Origin: Sellimonas caecigallum
GTDB taxonomy: Bacteria; Bacillota; Clostridia; Lachnospirales; Lachnospiraceae
Direction: 5' to 3'
NCBI RefSeq assembly: GCF_019754295.1
Contig: NZ_VIRV01000001.1
Location: 248,001-312,000, forward strand
Length of the DNA stretch: 64,000 bases
Both the position numbers and the translations under genes were made by a program. The stretch's first letter is position 1; each line of letters starts with the position of its first letter. Positions 15,080 to 24,554 of this stretch are shown one piece after another. The notes under the pieces are model-generated. The model ran no database searches. It saw only the letters and a list, made by a program, of their open reading frames with translations, and had not been told where the DNA came from.

Positions 15080-16833
15080 TATCTTTCACCTGCCTTTACC
15101 AGTTTAATCGCATCGAATTTGCAAAGTGTCTCACACAATCCGCATCCGGTACACATCGTATCGTCGATGTGGATTGTCCCGTCCGCATTCCGTGTCATAG
15201 CAGGGCATCCCGGTTTCATACACATGCCGCATTTTTTACATTTCTCCGGATCTGCCGCGTAAACCGGCTTTCTTGATTTATCCAGCAGTACGCAAGGCGT
15301 CCTCGTGATAATGACGGACACTTCTTCCTTGGCCACTTCTTCCTTTATCGTTTTTTCCAGTGTTTCTATATCAAAGGCATTTACTACGCACACATTCGGA
15401 ACACCTATGGAACGGCAAAGCCCCGGGATATCGATAGCATATGTCGGGTCGCCCTGCAATGTCTTTCCGGTAGCCGCATGATCCTGGTGTCCTGTCATAC
15501 CTGTCGTGGAATTATCGAGAATGAGCACTGTCCCGGTTGCTTGATTATAAACCATGTTCATCAGAGAATTGACACCGGTATGGAGAAAAGTGGAATCTCC
15601 GATCACGGCAACCCAATTCTTAATATAGTCTTTTCCTTTTGCTTTCTCCATCCCATGGAGGCTGGAAATGCTTGCACCCATACAGATCGTCGTATCTACA
15701 ACGCTCAGAGGCGCCACAGCTCCTAATGTATAGCATCCAATATCCCCCGCCGCATGCATTTTCAGTTTGTTCAGTACATAGAACACACTCCTGTGAGGAC
15801 AGCCTGGGCAAAGGATCGGTGGTCTCTGCGGCACATCCTCGGCCTTTCTGATCTTCAGGTCTTCTTTCAGAATAGCCTGGCGGATCATATTTGCACTGTA
15901 TTCTCCCTGAATCGTAAAGATCTCTTTTCCTGTTGCCTTGATACCCCAGGACTTTACCTGTTCTTCGATGACCGGATCCAGTTCTTCCACGATATAGAGT
16001 GTCTCTACCTTTCCTGCAAACTCTTCGATCATTTTTCTTGGAAGAGGATTGACCATGCCAAGTTTTAAAACTGACGCTTCCGGTATCGCTTCTTTTACAT
16101 ACTGATACGGGATTCCACTCGTAATGACGCCAATTTTTGTATCATTCATCTCCACACGGTTGATATCCATCGTATCCGCTGCCTCTTTGAGCTCGTTATT
16201 GCGCTTTTCTATCTCTACATGACGGAACTTTGCATTTCCCGGCATCATAACATTCTTCCGGATATTTTTTTCGTACGGTCTGTCTTCCAGCGCTTCCCTC
16301 TCGCCAAGTTCCACAAGCCCCTGTGAATGTGCAAGCCTTGTTGTGATCCGGAATATGACAGGACGGTCATAGGTCTCGCTGATCTCAAATGCTTTTTTCA
16401 CAAACTCTTTTGCCTCCGCGCTGTCTGACGGTTCCAGCACCGGCACGCCGGCAGCTCTGGCGATCATCCTGGTATCCTGCTCATTTTGAGAACTGTAAAG
16501 TCCCGGATCGTCCGCAACCATAAACACAAGGCCCCCGTTTACTCCCATATAAGACACTGTATAGAGTGGATCAGACGCCACATTGAGTCCCACATGTTTC
16601 ATGCACGCCATAGCGCGCACTCCGGATATACTTGCCCCGATAGCCACTTCCGCAGCCACCTTCTCATTCGGAGCCCACTCTGCATACAGGTCTTCTTTGT
16701 ATTTTACAAGATTTTCGCTGATTTCTGTGCTTGGTGTTCCCGGGTAAGCTGAAGAAACTTTGACGCCGGCTTCCCATGCTCCTCTCGCAATGGCTTCATT
16801 GCCAAGCATGATCACTTTCTTATCATCTGCCAT
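15079..16833 (-). CDS. iorA: Indolepyruvate ferredoxin oxidoreductase, alpha subunit
   Basis: About 584 residues. N-terminal pyruvate-binding domain (GNEAIARGAWEAGVKVSSAYPGTPSTEI), then a TPP-binding part with GDIGCYTLGAVAPL, GDSTFLHTGVNSL and ILDNSTTGMTGHQ. The C-terminus carries two [4Fe-4S] clusters: CKKCGMCMKPGC and CTGCGLCETLC. The enzyme makes acyl-CoA and reduced ferredoxin from aromatic 2-oxo acids, a step of amino acid fermentation. The start at ATG 16833 follows AAAGGATGG at good spacing; a longer option at 16935 lacks a site and encodes low-quality residues. It follows the first PaaK gene with no gap. Confidence 0.95.
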   Translation of the reverse strand: MADDKKVIMLGNEAIARGAWEAGVKVSSAYPGTPSTEISENLVKYKEDLYAEWAPNEKVAAEVAIGASISGVRAMACMKHVGLNVASDPLYTVSYMGVNGGLVFMVADDPGLYSSQNEQDTRMIARAAGVPVLEPSDSAEAKEFVKKAFEISETYDRPVIFRITTRLAHSQGLVELGEREALEDRPYEKNIRKNVMMPGNAKFRHVEIEKRNNELKEAADTMDINRVEMNDTKIGVITSGIPYQYVKEAIPEASVLKLGMVNPLPRKMIEEFAGKVETLYIVEELDPVIEEQVKSWGIKATGKEIFTIQGEYSANMIRQAILKEDLKIRKAEDVPQRPPILCPGCPHRSVFYVLNKLKMHAAGDIGCYTLGAVAPLSVVDTTICMGASISSLHGMEKAKGKDYIKNWVAVIGDSTFLHTGVNSLMNMVYNQATGTVLILDNSTTGMTGHQDHAATGKTLQGDPTYAIDIPGLCRSIGVPNVCVVNAFDIETLEKTIKEEVAKEEVSVIITRTPCVLLDKSRKPVYAADPEKCKKCGMCMKPGCPAMTRNADGTIHIDDTMCTGCGLCETLCKFDAIKLVKAGER

Positions 16834-16834
16834 T

Positions 16835-18145
16835 TTATAATCCATCCTTTCGTAAATCCTTGATCCTCTTTGCCTTTCCCTCAAACCGCTGCAGGGAATA
16901 CGGCGCCACAAGTCTGATCTGCGTCGCCAGACCAAGCTGGGATTTCAGTCCCGCTTTGATCCGCTGTTCCAGCTCACTTAACTTGGAATAGCTGTCCAAA
17001 AGCCTGTCATCGATAAGTTCCACTGTAATTGTCATGACATCCAGGCGATTTTTTCTTTCTACGAGAATCTCATAATGCGGTCCGATCTCCTCGATGCTCA
17101 AAAGTACTTCTTCAATCTGTGTCGGGAATACATTCACTCCCCGGATGACGAGCATGTCGTCTGCTCTTCCAGAAAGATTTTCCATCCGCACCGTTGTCCT
17201 GCCGCATTTGCATGGCTCATAAAAAAGTCTTGTCATATCCCCGGTCCGATAGCGCACAAGAGGGAGCGCTTCTTTTCCAAGACAGGTAACAACAAGCTCG
17301 CCTCTCTCTCCCGGCGGAAGGACTTCTTCCGTCTTGGGATCGATGATCTCCGGTATGAACCAGTCTTCATTTATATGCATTCCGCACAGTTCTTGACATT
17401 CGCCTGCCACCCCTGGTCCGCACAATTCGCTCAGTCCATAATTCTGGGTACACAAAAAATCCTTTCCCCAGATACGATGCATCTCCTCCCGCATGGCTTC
17501 CGTCATGCCTTCGCCTCCAAAGAGTCCGATCCGCACGGAAAGATCCGTCTCCGGATCGAGTCCGCTTTTTCTTATCTCCTCCCCAAGATGAAGGGCGTAG
17601 GATGGAGTAGCCACGAGGAGGGTCACTCCCATATCTTTCAGAAACATGATCTGCTTTTTTGTATTTCCAGATGACATCGGTATCACGGCCGCCCCGATTT
17701 TTTCAAGACCTCCGTGCAGTCCCAGTGCCCCGGTAAAGGTTCCGTATCCAAACGACAGCTGTACGATATCCTGCGCAGATGCGCCTCCCATACATGCTAT
17801 CCTTGCCACATTTCCAAGCCACATTTCCAAGTCATTTTTTGTGTATCCCACAACTGTCGGCTTTCCGGTAGTCCCGGAACTTGCGTGAAACCGCACGAGC
17901 TCTTTTTTGTCTACCGCAAACAATCCCATCGGATAGTTATCTCTGAAATCTTTCTTATATGTAAACGGCAGCCGTCTCAGATCGGAGAGTGTCTGTATGT
18001 CTTCCGGCTTTACCCCTGCCCTGTCCATTTTCCCGCGATATGGAGCTACCCGTTCATAGATGTAAGCCACTGTCTTTTTCAGCTTTTCCAGCTGTATCAT
18101 CTCCAGCTCTTTCCGCGGCAGAGTTTCCTCCTTTGCCCAAATCAT
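16835..18145 (-). CDS. paaK: Phenylacetate-CoA ligase family enzyme (copy 1)
   Basis: 436-residue PaaK-family ligase: P-loop FHASSGTTGKPTVVGYT (about 86-101), NYGLSELCGPGVAGE (about 237) and SGRADDMLVIRGVNVFPTQIEE (about 325-350), ending with the lysine motif RFEGKAKRIKDL. It activates arylacetic acids to CoA thioesters at the cost of AMP, or conserves energy in reverse. It is the first gene of the operon and overlaps iorA's ribosome binding site. The start follows AGGAGGAAGAAA. The neighbour IorAB makes its acyl-CoA substrate, so the pair would turn 2-oxo acid into free acid plus ATP. It shares motif order with the copy at 12728. Confidence 0.92.
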   Translation of the reverse strand: MIWAKEETLPRKELEMIQLEKLKKTVAYIYERVAPYRGKMDRAGVKPEDIQTLSDLRRLPFTYKKDFRDNYPMGLFAVDKKELVRFHASSGTTGKPTVVGYTKNDLEMWLGNVARIACMGGASAQDIVQLSFGYGTFTGALGLHGGLEKIGAAVIPMSSGNTKKQIMFLKDMGVTLLVATPSYALHLGEEIRKSGLDPETDLSVRIGLFGGEGMTEAMREEMHRIWGKDFLCTQNYGLSELCGPGVAGECQELCGMHINEDWFIPEIIDPKTEEVLPPGERGELVVTCLGKEALPLVRYRTGDMTRLFYEPCKCGRTTVRMENLSGRADDMLVIRGVNVFPTQIEEVLLSIEEIGPHYEILVERKNRLDVMTITVELIDDRLLDSYSKLSELEQRIKAGLKSQLGLATQIRLVAPYSLQRFEGKAKRIKDLRKDGL

Positions 18146-18184
18146 TTTTCTTCCTCCTAATAAAATTTTCTATATTAAAATATG

Positions 18185-18221
18185 AAAAAAGAGGATAAAC
18201 TTTCGGAAAAGTTTATCCTCT
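18185..18221 (-). terminator. Terminator behind polC, overlapping the start of the ior operon
   Basis: 12-bp perfect stem (18190-18201 / 18210-18221, AGAGGATAAACT) with an 8-base loop and TTTTTT on the minus strand. It ends polC transcripts. It also lies immediately downstream of a predicted promoter, so the same hairpin would form at the very 5' end of any transcript started there. Confidence 0.85.
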
Positions 18222-18223
18222 GT

Positions 18224-18252
18224 ATTATACCACATCTCTTTAGCTGTTTAAA
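18224..18252 (-). promoter_or_regulatory. Putative promoter of the paaK-iorAB operon
   Basis: Minus strand: perfect -10 TATAAT (18224-18229), 17-base spacer, weak -35 TTTAAA (18247-18252). It starts just after the polC stop codon. The transcript would begin at the terminator hairpin. Confidence 0.5.
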
Positions 18253-18255
18253 GCA

Positions 18256-21200
18256 CTAATTGGCAAAATCAAACAAAGAAAGCTGGTTTGACTCAGGCAA
18301 ATCACCTAAAAGTCCCAATTCGTCCATTTTGTCGATGACTGTTTTGCTGGCTTTTGTCCTTTGACGGAAATCATCTTTGGACAGATACTTTCCATCTTTT
18401 GAAGCGAGCTCCACCGCTTCCGCGGCCTTGTCTCCCATTCCTTCGATACTGGACAGCGGAGGCATCAGCTTTCCGTCTATGATCCGAAACCGCGTAGCCT
18501 TTGCCTCGTAGATATCGATGGGCATAAATTCCAGCCCCCGGGCGTACATTTCCTGAACAATTTTCATATCTTTCATCGTATCCTGCTCTTTTTTGCTCAG
18601 GCTGTCCTGCCTGTGTTTATAGTCCTCGATATAATAATTCAGTTTGTCTTTTCCCTGGCACATGATCTCGTAGGAAAACGCATCAGCGCGAATACCAAAA
18701 TAGGCCGCATAATAGGCCAGCGGATAGTTGACCTTACAGTAGGCGATCCGATAGGCCATCATGACGTATGCAGCCGCGTGAGCTTTCGGGAACATATACT
18801 TGATCTTTTTGCAGGACCATATATACCAGTCCGGCACTCCCGCTTCTGTCATAGCCTTTTCAAAATCCGGCGTCAGCCCTTTTCCTTTTCGGACTTTCTC
18901 CATGATCGTAAAGGAAAGCTCACTGTCCATGCCCTTGTTGATAAGGTAGGTCATGATATCATCACGTGTACAGATTGCCGTGGAGATGGTCGCCTTTCCT
19001 TCCTGGATCAATGTCTGCGCATTGTTCAGCCATACGTCCGTCCCGTGGGAGAGTCCTGAAATACGGATCAGATCGGAAAGTGTCTTTGGCTTTGTATCTA
19101 CTACCATCTGGATAACAAAATCCGTCCCGAACTCCGGGATTCCAAGACAGCCTACCGGGCATCCACCGATATCTTCCGGCGTGATCCCAAGAGCCTTCGT
19201 GTTTGCAAACAGCGACATAACCTGAGGGTCATCCAACGGAATATCGCGGGCATCAAAAATACGGTTTACCCCATCATATTCATTTTCCATGGCATCTGAA
19301 TTGATAAATTCCTCCAGCGTCTTGATCATCGTCGGATCATCGTGTCCGAGGATATCCAGTTTCAGAAGGTTATGGTCGATGGAATGGTAATCAAAATGGG
19401 TTGTAATGATGTCCGTATTCATATCGTTTGCCGGATGCTGCACCGGGGTAAAAGAGTTGATATCTTCTCCGTGCGGAAGAACGATGATCCCCCCTGGATG
19501 CTGTCCTGTACTTCTTCGTATTCCAGTACATCCCTGCACGATTCTGTCTATCTCACAGTTACGCTTCCTGCTGCCTCTCTCTTCATAGTAATTCTTCACG
19601 AAGCCGAATGCGGTCTTATCGGCCAAAGTGCCGATTGTCCCGGCACGGAAGGTCTGCCCTTTCCCGAAAATGACTTCCGTATATTTGTGTGCCTGGCTCT
19701 GATAGTCTCCGGAGAAATTGAGGTCAATGTCCGGCTCCTTATTCCCCTTGAATCCAAGGAAAGTCTCAAACGGAATATCAAATCCATCTTTGATCAGCGG
19801 TGTACCGCAGACCGGACATTCTTTATCTTTCATATCCCATCCGCATCCTCCGGCAAATTTCTTTACTTCTTCCGAGTCAAAGTCACTGTAATGACAGTTC
19901 GGACAATAGTAATGCGGACTTAGTGGATTGACTTCCGTAATTCCGGCCATAGTGGCCACAAAAGAAGATCCTACAGACCCTCTGGATCCGACGAGGTAAC
20001 CGTCCGCGTTGGATTTCCACACCAGTTTCTGAGCAATAATGTACATCACGGCAAACCCGTTGGAGATGATAGAATGAAGCTCCCTTTCAAGCCGTTCCGT
20101 TACCACATCGGGAAGCGGATCTCCGTACATTTCGTGAGCTTTTTTGTAACAGATATCCCTCAACTCCTGATCAGAATTCTCGATGACAGGCGGGCACTTG
20201 TCCGGACGGACCGGGGAGATCTTCTCTATCATATCCGCAATCTTATTTGGGTTTTCAATGACTACTTCGTGGGCTTTCTGCGTGCCCAGGTACGAAAATT
20301 CCTCCAGCATCTCTTCTGTCGTGTGAAGATAGAGCGGCGCCTGCTCATCCGCATCGCCGAATCCTTTTCCAGCCATGATGATCCTCCGGTAGACTTCATT
20401 CTCCGGATCCAGAAAATGAACATCGCACGTGGCGACGACCGGCTTCTGAAACCGTTCTCCCAGACGGACGATCTTGCGATTCAGATCTCTTAAGTCCTCT
20501 TCATTCTTCACATTGGAAATTCGGTCGCTGGCGATCATAAACCGGTTGTTGCCGATTGGCTGAATTTCAAGATAATCATAAAATTCTACCAGTTTGGCGA
20601 TCTTTTCCTCCGACTTGCCGTTCAAAACCGCCTGAAACAGTTCCCCGGCTTCACAGGCACTTCCAATAATCAGGCCATCTCTGTACTTGTTGAATTCACT
20701 TTTGGGAATTCTCGGCATCCTGGAAAAGTATGTCAGATGAGACATGGATACAAGTCGGTACAGATTGACCCTTCCGGTCTCATTTTTTGCCAGTATTACC
20801 GCATGATGGGACGGCAGTTTCCGAATCGCGTCTGGATTCATGGACCCAAACTGATTGATCCCTTTCAGAGTTGTGATTCCCCGCTCCTTTAACATGTCCA
20901 CAAATTTCACGAAAATTTCCGCTGTGGCTCCGGCGTCATCCACTGCCCTGTGATGATTTTCCAGAGAAATATTGAGTGCTTTTGCCACAACATTCAGTTT
21001 GTATTTTGATAAAGTCGGAAGCAGAACTCTGGCCAGCGCCACCGTATCGACAGATGCGAAATCTGGCTTGATATTCTGATACCTGCAGTTTTGTTCAATG
21101 AAGCTTACGTCGAATCCTGCATTGTGAGCCACTAAAACCGCATCTTTGATAAACCCGAGAAATTCTGGCAGCACTTCTTCTATAGGTTTTGCGTCCACTA

Positions 21201-22749
21201 CCATTTCATCTGTAATACCCGTAAGTTTTGTGATCTCAAACGGGATCGGGATCTTTGGATTGACAAATGTGCTGAACTTTTCCGTGATTTGACCGTTTTC
21301 TACTTTTACGGCCCCGATCTCGATAATCTTATCCTGAATAGGACTGAATCCTGTTGTCTCCAGGTCAAATACGACATATGTGTCAGAAAGCGTCTGATTT
21401 CCGGCTCCCTGAGCAATCTCCGTGAGATCGTCTACCAAATACGCCTCTACTCCATAGATGATCTTAAATGGATCATCCTTATCCAATGTTTCGATATAAT
21501 GGTTGGCATCCGGGAATGCCTGGACCACTCCGTGATCTGTGATCGCAATCGCCTTGTGGCCCCAGTCATGTGCCCTTTTCACAATATCTTTTACCTCAGA
21601 AACACCATCCATATCACTCATCTTCGTGTGACAGTGAAGCTCCACCCTTTTTTCCGGGCTGATATCTTGTCTCTTTGTCGTAAAATCCCCTGTTTTGCGG
21701 ATACCGGTAACAGAACCGATCGTCAGCTCTCCGTCGAATTTGTCAATGGTCGTAATCCCTTTTATCTTCAGAAAGGCGCCTTTTTTAATCTCCCCGAGGA
21801 GATCCGGGAGCTGTTCATTTCTTGTGAACATCTTGACCATGATCGTGTCGGTAAAGTCAGTCACTGCAAACATAAGGATCGTCTTTTCATTCCGGATTTC
21901 CTTTGCCTCAAAACTGATGACTTTCCCCCGGATCGTGATCTCTCCCATCTCCGATACGACCTGGCTGAGCTCTATCGGCGCATCGTCAAAATCCCTTCCG
22001 TAAATCATATTCGGATCATCCGATTTGCGGAAATCGTGACGGAAAAACGGTTTCTTCTGTCCTTTATCAAAGCGTTTCTCCCGCCTTTTAGGAGCTTCCT
22101 CTTTTTTCGGTTCGTTTTCAGCTTTGCCGGTGTCTCCAGTCTCTTCTTTCTTCATTTTTTCTTTTCGGAGTTCCTCATTTCTCGCCACGATCTGGTCTAC
22201 TTCTGCCTGAAGCTGAAGTTCATTGTATTTCAGCGCACTTTTTTTCTTCTTTGGAAGGTAGGATACCCGGATGGAGACAGGGACGTGAAAACGATCGTTA
22301 AACACTTCATCCAAAAGCCCTGCAATCGCATCTTTTTTCCCTTCTGCCACGATGGAATCCTGAAGTTTCAGACACAGCGTATTGCCCACGAAATCACAGG
22401 AAGCATTTTCAAACATATTTTTTTCCACCGTGCTTCTTCGGGATAATTCCAACAGGATGCTGTCATGATACTCCTGCATAAGGTTTTCCGGTGTGTACTG
22501 CTCTGAAAGCCTGTACTCTTCGATAATCTCCACCTGTATCATCGTTCGTCCGAACAACTGATCTTTTATCATCTGTTCCAGTTTGTAGATAACTCTTTTC
22601 TGAAGGAGATGTGTACTGAAAATATGTACTTTTATAAAATCCCGGTTTGAATTTGTCGCCACTTTCGTGACCAAAACTCCCTGGAGAAGAAACTTCATCT
22701 CATTATCCAGCTTTAAAGTCGGAAAAACTTCAAAAAAATCTTTTCCCAT
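18256..22749 (-). CDS. polC: DNA polymerase III PolC-type, alpha subunit with 3'-5' exonuclease
   Basis: 1497 residues, the replicative polymerase of low-GC Gram-positive bacteria. Domains in order: N-terminal domain (1-190), a linker rich in Lys/Glu, OB fold (about 265-350), PHP domain starting at RVELHCHTKMSDMDGV (about 369), DEDDh exonuclease starting YVVFDLETTGF (about 458), then the polymerase with GSRGSVGSSFVATMAGI, a zinc-finger-like CPNC and CPVC set, and the catalytic PDIDLNFSG. The domain set shows no gap. ATG 22749 lies 13 bases after ispG and may be translated with it. The terminator at 18185 follows. Confidence 0.97.
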   Translation of the reverse strand: MGKDFFEVFPTLKLDNEMKFLLQGVLVTKVATNSNRDFIKVHIFSTHLLQKRVIYKLEQMIKDQLFGRTMIQVEIIEEYRLSEQYTPENLMQEYHDSILLELSRRSTVEKNMFENASCDFVGNTLCLKLQDSIVAEGKKDAIAGLLDEVFNDRFHVPVSIRVSYLPKKKKSALKYNELQLQAEVDQIVARNEELRKEKMKKEETGDTGKAENEPKKEEAPKRREKRFDKGQKKPFFRHDFRKSDDPNMIYGRDFDDAPIELSQVVSEMGEITIRGKVISFEAKEIRNEKTILMFAVTDFTDTIMVKMFTRNEQLPDLLGEIKKGAFLKIKGITTIDKFDGELTIGSVTGIRKTGDFTTKRQDISPEKRVELHCHTKMSDMDGVSEVKDIVKRAHDWGHKAIAITDHGVVQAFPDANHYIETLDKDDPFKIIYGVEAYLVDDLTEIAQGAGNQTLSDTYVVFDLETTGFSPIQDKIIEIGAVKVENGQITEKFSTFVNPKIPIPFEITKLTGITDEMVVDAKPIEEVLPEFLGFIKDAVLVAHNAGFDVSFIEQNCRYQNIKPDFASVDTVALARVLLPTLSKYKLNVVAKALNISLENHHRAVDDAGATAEIFVKFVDMLKERGITTLKGINQFGSMNPDAIRKLPSHHAVILAKNETGRVNLYRLVSMSHLTYFSRMPRIPKSEFNKYRDGLIIGSACEAGELFQAVLNGKSEEKIAKLVEFYDYLEIQPIGNNRFMIASDRISNVKNEEDLRDLNRKIVRLGERFQKPVVATCDVHFLDPENEVYRRIIMAGKGFGDADEQAPLYLHTTEEMLEEFSYLGTQKAHEVVIENPNKIADMIEKISPVRPDKCPPVIENSDQELRDICYKKAHEMYGDPLPDVVTERLERELHSIISNGFAVMYIIAQKLVWKSNADGYLVGSRGSVGSSFVATMAGITEVNPLSPHYYCPNCHYSDFDSEEVKKFAGGCGWDMKDKECPVCGTPLIKDGFDIPFETFLGFKGNKEPDIDLNFSGDYQSQAHKYTEVIFGKGQTFRAGTIGTLADKTAFGFVKNYYEERGSRKRNCEIDRIVQGCTGIRRSTGQHPGGIIVLPHGEDINSFTPVQHPANDMNTDIITTHFDYHSIDHNLLKLDILGHDDPTMIKTLEEFINSDAMENEYDGVNRIFDARDIPLDDPQVMSLFANTKALGITPEDIGGCPVGCLGIPEFGTDFVIQMVVDTKPKTLSDLIRISGLSHGTDVWLNNAQTLIQEGKATISTAICTRDDIMTYLINKGMDSELSFTIMEKVRKGKGLTPDFEKAMTEAGVPDWYIWSCKKIKYMFPKAHAAAYVMMAYRIAYCKVNYPLAYYAAYFGIRADAFSYEIMCQGKDKLNYYIEDYKHRQDSLSKKEQDTMKDMKIVQEMYARGLEFMPIDIYEAKATRFRIIDGKLMPPLSSIEGMGDKAAEAVELASKDGKYLSKDDFRQRTKASKTVIDKMDELGLLGDLPESNQLSLFDFAN

Positions 22750-22762
22750 TCCTGCTCCGCCT

Positions 22763-23824
22763 TTACTCTTGTTTCCAGTTTAGCAATTCCTGCCGCAGCG
22801 TATTCAGAAGTTCTTCTTCTTTGACTTTCTTCACGATTTGTCCTTTTTTGATGAGAAGACCTTCCCCGATCCCTCCGGCAATACCGATATCCGCCTCTTT
22901 CGCTTCTCCCGGTCCGTTGACAACGCATCCCATGACTGCCACTTTGATGTCGTCAAGAGGAATATCCTGCACCATATCTTCCACCTGATTTGCAAGGCGG
23001 ATCAGATCGATTTTTGTCCGTCCGCATGTCGGACAGGATACGACCTCGATTCCTCCTTTTCGGAGTCCAAGTGTCCGGAGGATCAGTTTTGCAGACTTAA
23101 TCTCCTCCAGCGGATCCCCTGTCAGAGAGACACGGATCGTATTCCCGATGCCCTGGTACAGGATGATCCCAAGTCCCACGGAAGATTTGATGTTGCCGGA
23201 GAGGACTGTGCCGGATTCCGTGATCCCCACGTGCAGCGGATACGGACACTCTTTTGCGATAAGCTCATGGGCCTTCACACACATCAGGACATCCGATGAT
23301 TTGATGCTGACAACAAGATTGTCATATCCCATCGATTCAATGAGATGAACTTTATCAAGGGCGCTTTCGACGATCCCTTCCGCTGTCACTCCACCGTATT
23401 TTTCTATGAGTCCTTTTTCCAGAGAACCGCTGTTTACCCCCACACGGATGGGAATACCGTATTCTTTTGCTTTTTCCACTACTTTTCTTACCCGGTCTGT
23501 ATCCCCGATATTTCCCGGATTGATCCGGATCTTGTCCGCCCCGTTTTCGATGGCTGCAATGGCCAGCCGATAGTCAAAATGGATATCCGCCACAAGCGGA
23601 ATATGGATCCTTTCTTTGATTTTACTAAGCGCCTCCGCAGCCTCCATCGTCGGCACTGCACAGCGGATGATCTCACATCCTGCTTTCTCTAAAGCAAGAA
23701 TCTGATTCACTGTGGCATCCACATCCTCTGTTTTTGTATTTGTCATAGACTGGATAGCGACCGGATTCTTTCCTCCGATCACTACGTTTCCGATACGCAC
23801 TTCCTTTGTCATTTCCCGCAGCAT
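22763..23824 (-). CDS. ispG: 4-hydroxy-3-methylbut-2-enyl diphosphate synthase (flavodoxin type)
   Basis: 353 residues, the penultimate enzyme of the MEP isoprenoid pathway, with an [4Fe-4S] cluster. The N-terminus reads RIGNVVIGGKNPVAIQSMTNTKT, the family start; cluster cysteines are CPTCGR (about 260) and CVVNGPGE (about 300) plus another near it. RINPGNIG and LVADIHFDYRLA are in the barrel. The start follows AGGAGGAAAGAGC. polC starts 13 bases downstream on the same strand, so the pair is probably cotranscribed. It indicates isoprenoid synthesis by MEP, as expected for Clostridia. Confidence 0.96.
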   Translation of the reverse strand: MLREMTKEVRIGNVVIGGKNPVAIQSMTNTKTEDVDATVNQILALEKAGCEIIRCAVPTMEAAEALSKIKERIHIPLVADIHFDYRLAIAAIENGADKIRINPGNIGDTDRVRKVVEKAKEYGIPIRVGVNSGSLEKGLIEKYGGVTAEGIVESALDKVHLIESMGYDNLVVSIKSSDVLMCVKAHELIAKECPYPLHVGITESGTVLSGNIKSSVGLGIILYQGIGNTIRVSLTGDPLEEIKSAKLILRTLGLRKGGIEVVSCPTCGRTKIDLIRLANQVEDMVQDIPLDDIKVAVMGCVVNGPGEAKEADIGIAGGIGEGLLIKKGQIVKKVKEEELLNTLRQELLNWKQE

Positions 23825-23846
23825 GCTCTTTCCTCCTTACACATTC

Positions 23847-23883
23847 AAAACCCCTCTATATAATATTTACTTATATAGAGGGG
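23847..23883 (-). terminator. Terminator after the membrane-anchored hypothetical gene
   Basis: 13-bp perfect stem (23851-23863 / 23871-23883, CCCCTCTATATAA) with a 7-base loop and TTTTG on the minus strand, between the hypothetical gene and ispG. Confidence 0.75.
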
Positions 23884-23893
23884 AGTTTCGTTG

Positions 23894-24358
23894 CTACTGT
23901 TTATCAAAAACCATTTGATCGCCGTATTCCCGATCGGTAAGCGTAAGCTTCTGGCTTTCGATACTGTAGTCAAATGATGTTGTAAATTTTCCGACTGCCG
24001 TATCAAGAACTGTCTCTTCCACTTTTCCGCCTGTCTCTTCCGCGATCTTTCTAAGCTCTGTCTCAGTGGGACTCTTGATGACGATCATTTTGTCTGACTT
24101 GTCAATGTCATATTCCATTGTCACTTCCAAGTCCGTAACATCCTGAAGATTTGCAAATGTAATCGTTAATTTGTCGCTTTTTTTGATATCCATCACAATA
24201 TTATCATCCTGGTACTTCCACGTCCCTCTGATGGGATTTGCTCCGAATGAGCGTATCAGGAAATAGGCAGCTACCACAATGATGATTATTGACGCCGTCC
24301 AGATCACAATCCGGAAAATGTGGCTTCTTTCTTTTTCATCATTTTTTGCTATTAGCAT
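23894..24358 (-). CDS. Membrane-anchored hypothetical protein with a lipocalin-like extracellular domain
   Basis: 154 residues: a charged head, one transmembrane segment (about residues 18-36), then an outside domain starting GANPIRGTWKYQDDNIVMDIKKSDKLTITF. The pattern GTWxY...MDI...I.F and alternating strands resemble small beta-barrel domains (DUF5640-like, lipocalin-like), but I cannot place it in a family with confidence. No signal lipobox. The start follows AGGAATACAG. It is alone between ispG and the XRE regulator; a long hairpin terminator lies behind it. Function unknown. Confidence 0.65.
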   Translation of the reverse strand: MLIAKNDEKERSHIFRIVIWTASIIIIVVAAYFLIRSFGANPIRGTWKYQDDNIVMDIKKSDKLTITFANLQDVTDLEVTMEYDIDKSDKMIVIKSPTETELRKIAEETGGKVEETVLDTAVGKFTTSFDYSIESQKLTLTDREYGDQMVFDKQ

Positions 24359-24450
24359 CTGTATTCCTCCAGACTTTCTTTTTTATATCATTCTAAGTAA
24401 ATTATAAAGATTTTATACATACCTGTCAACACACGAATCAAAGCCGCATC

Positions 24451-24475
24451 TTTCGTCGCGTTTCGACACATTTCG
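24451..24475 (+). repeat. Three TTTCG repeats at exact 10-base spacing
   Basis: TTTCG starts at 24451, 24461 and 24471, so each copy lies on the same face of the helix. It sits upstream of the XRE regulator gene and may be its operator or a phased DNA-bend element. A possible -10 TAAAAT is at 24519-24524. Confidence 0.45.
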
Positions 24476-24554
24476 TTTCTTTTTGGCACACTTCCTGTTT
24501 TATCCATGTATCAACTGATAAAATGTAGCCACACTATACACAGGAGGAGATGCT

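Noticed and set aside
21289-22446. A 385-codon open frame on the plus strand opposite polC
   Set aside because: It lies entirely opposite the PolC N-terminal and OB domains, has no site upstream and its composition (Cys, His, Phe, Arg rich) is that of an antisense shadow.
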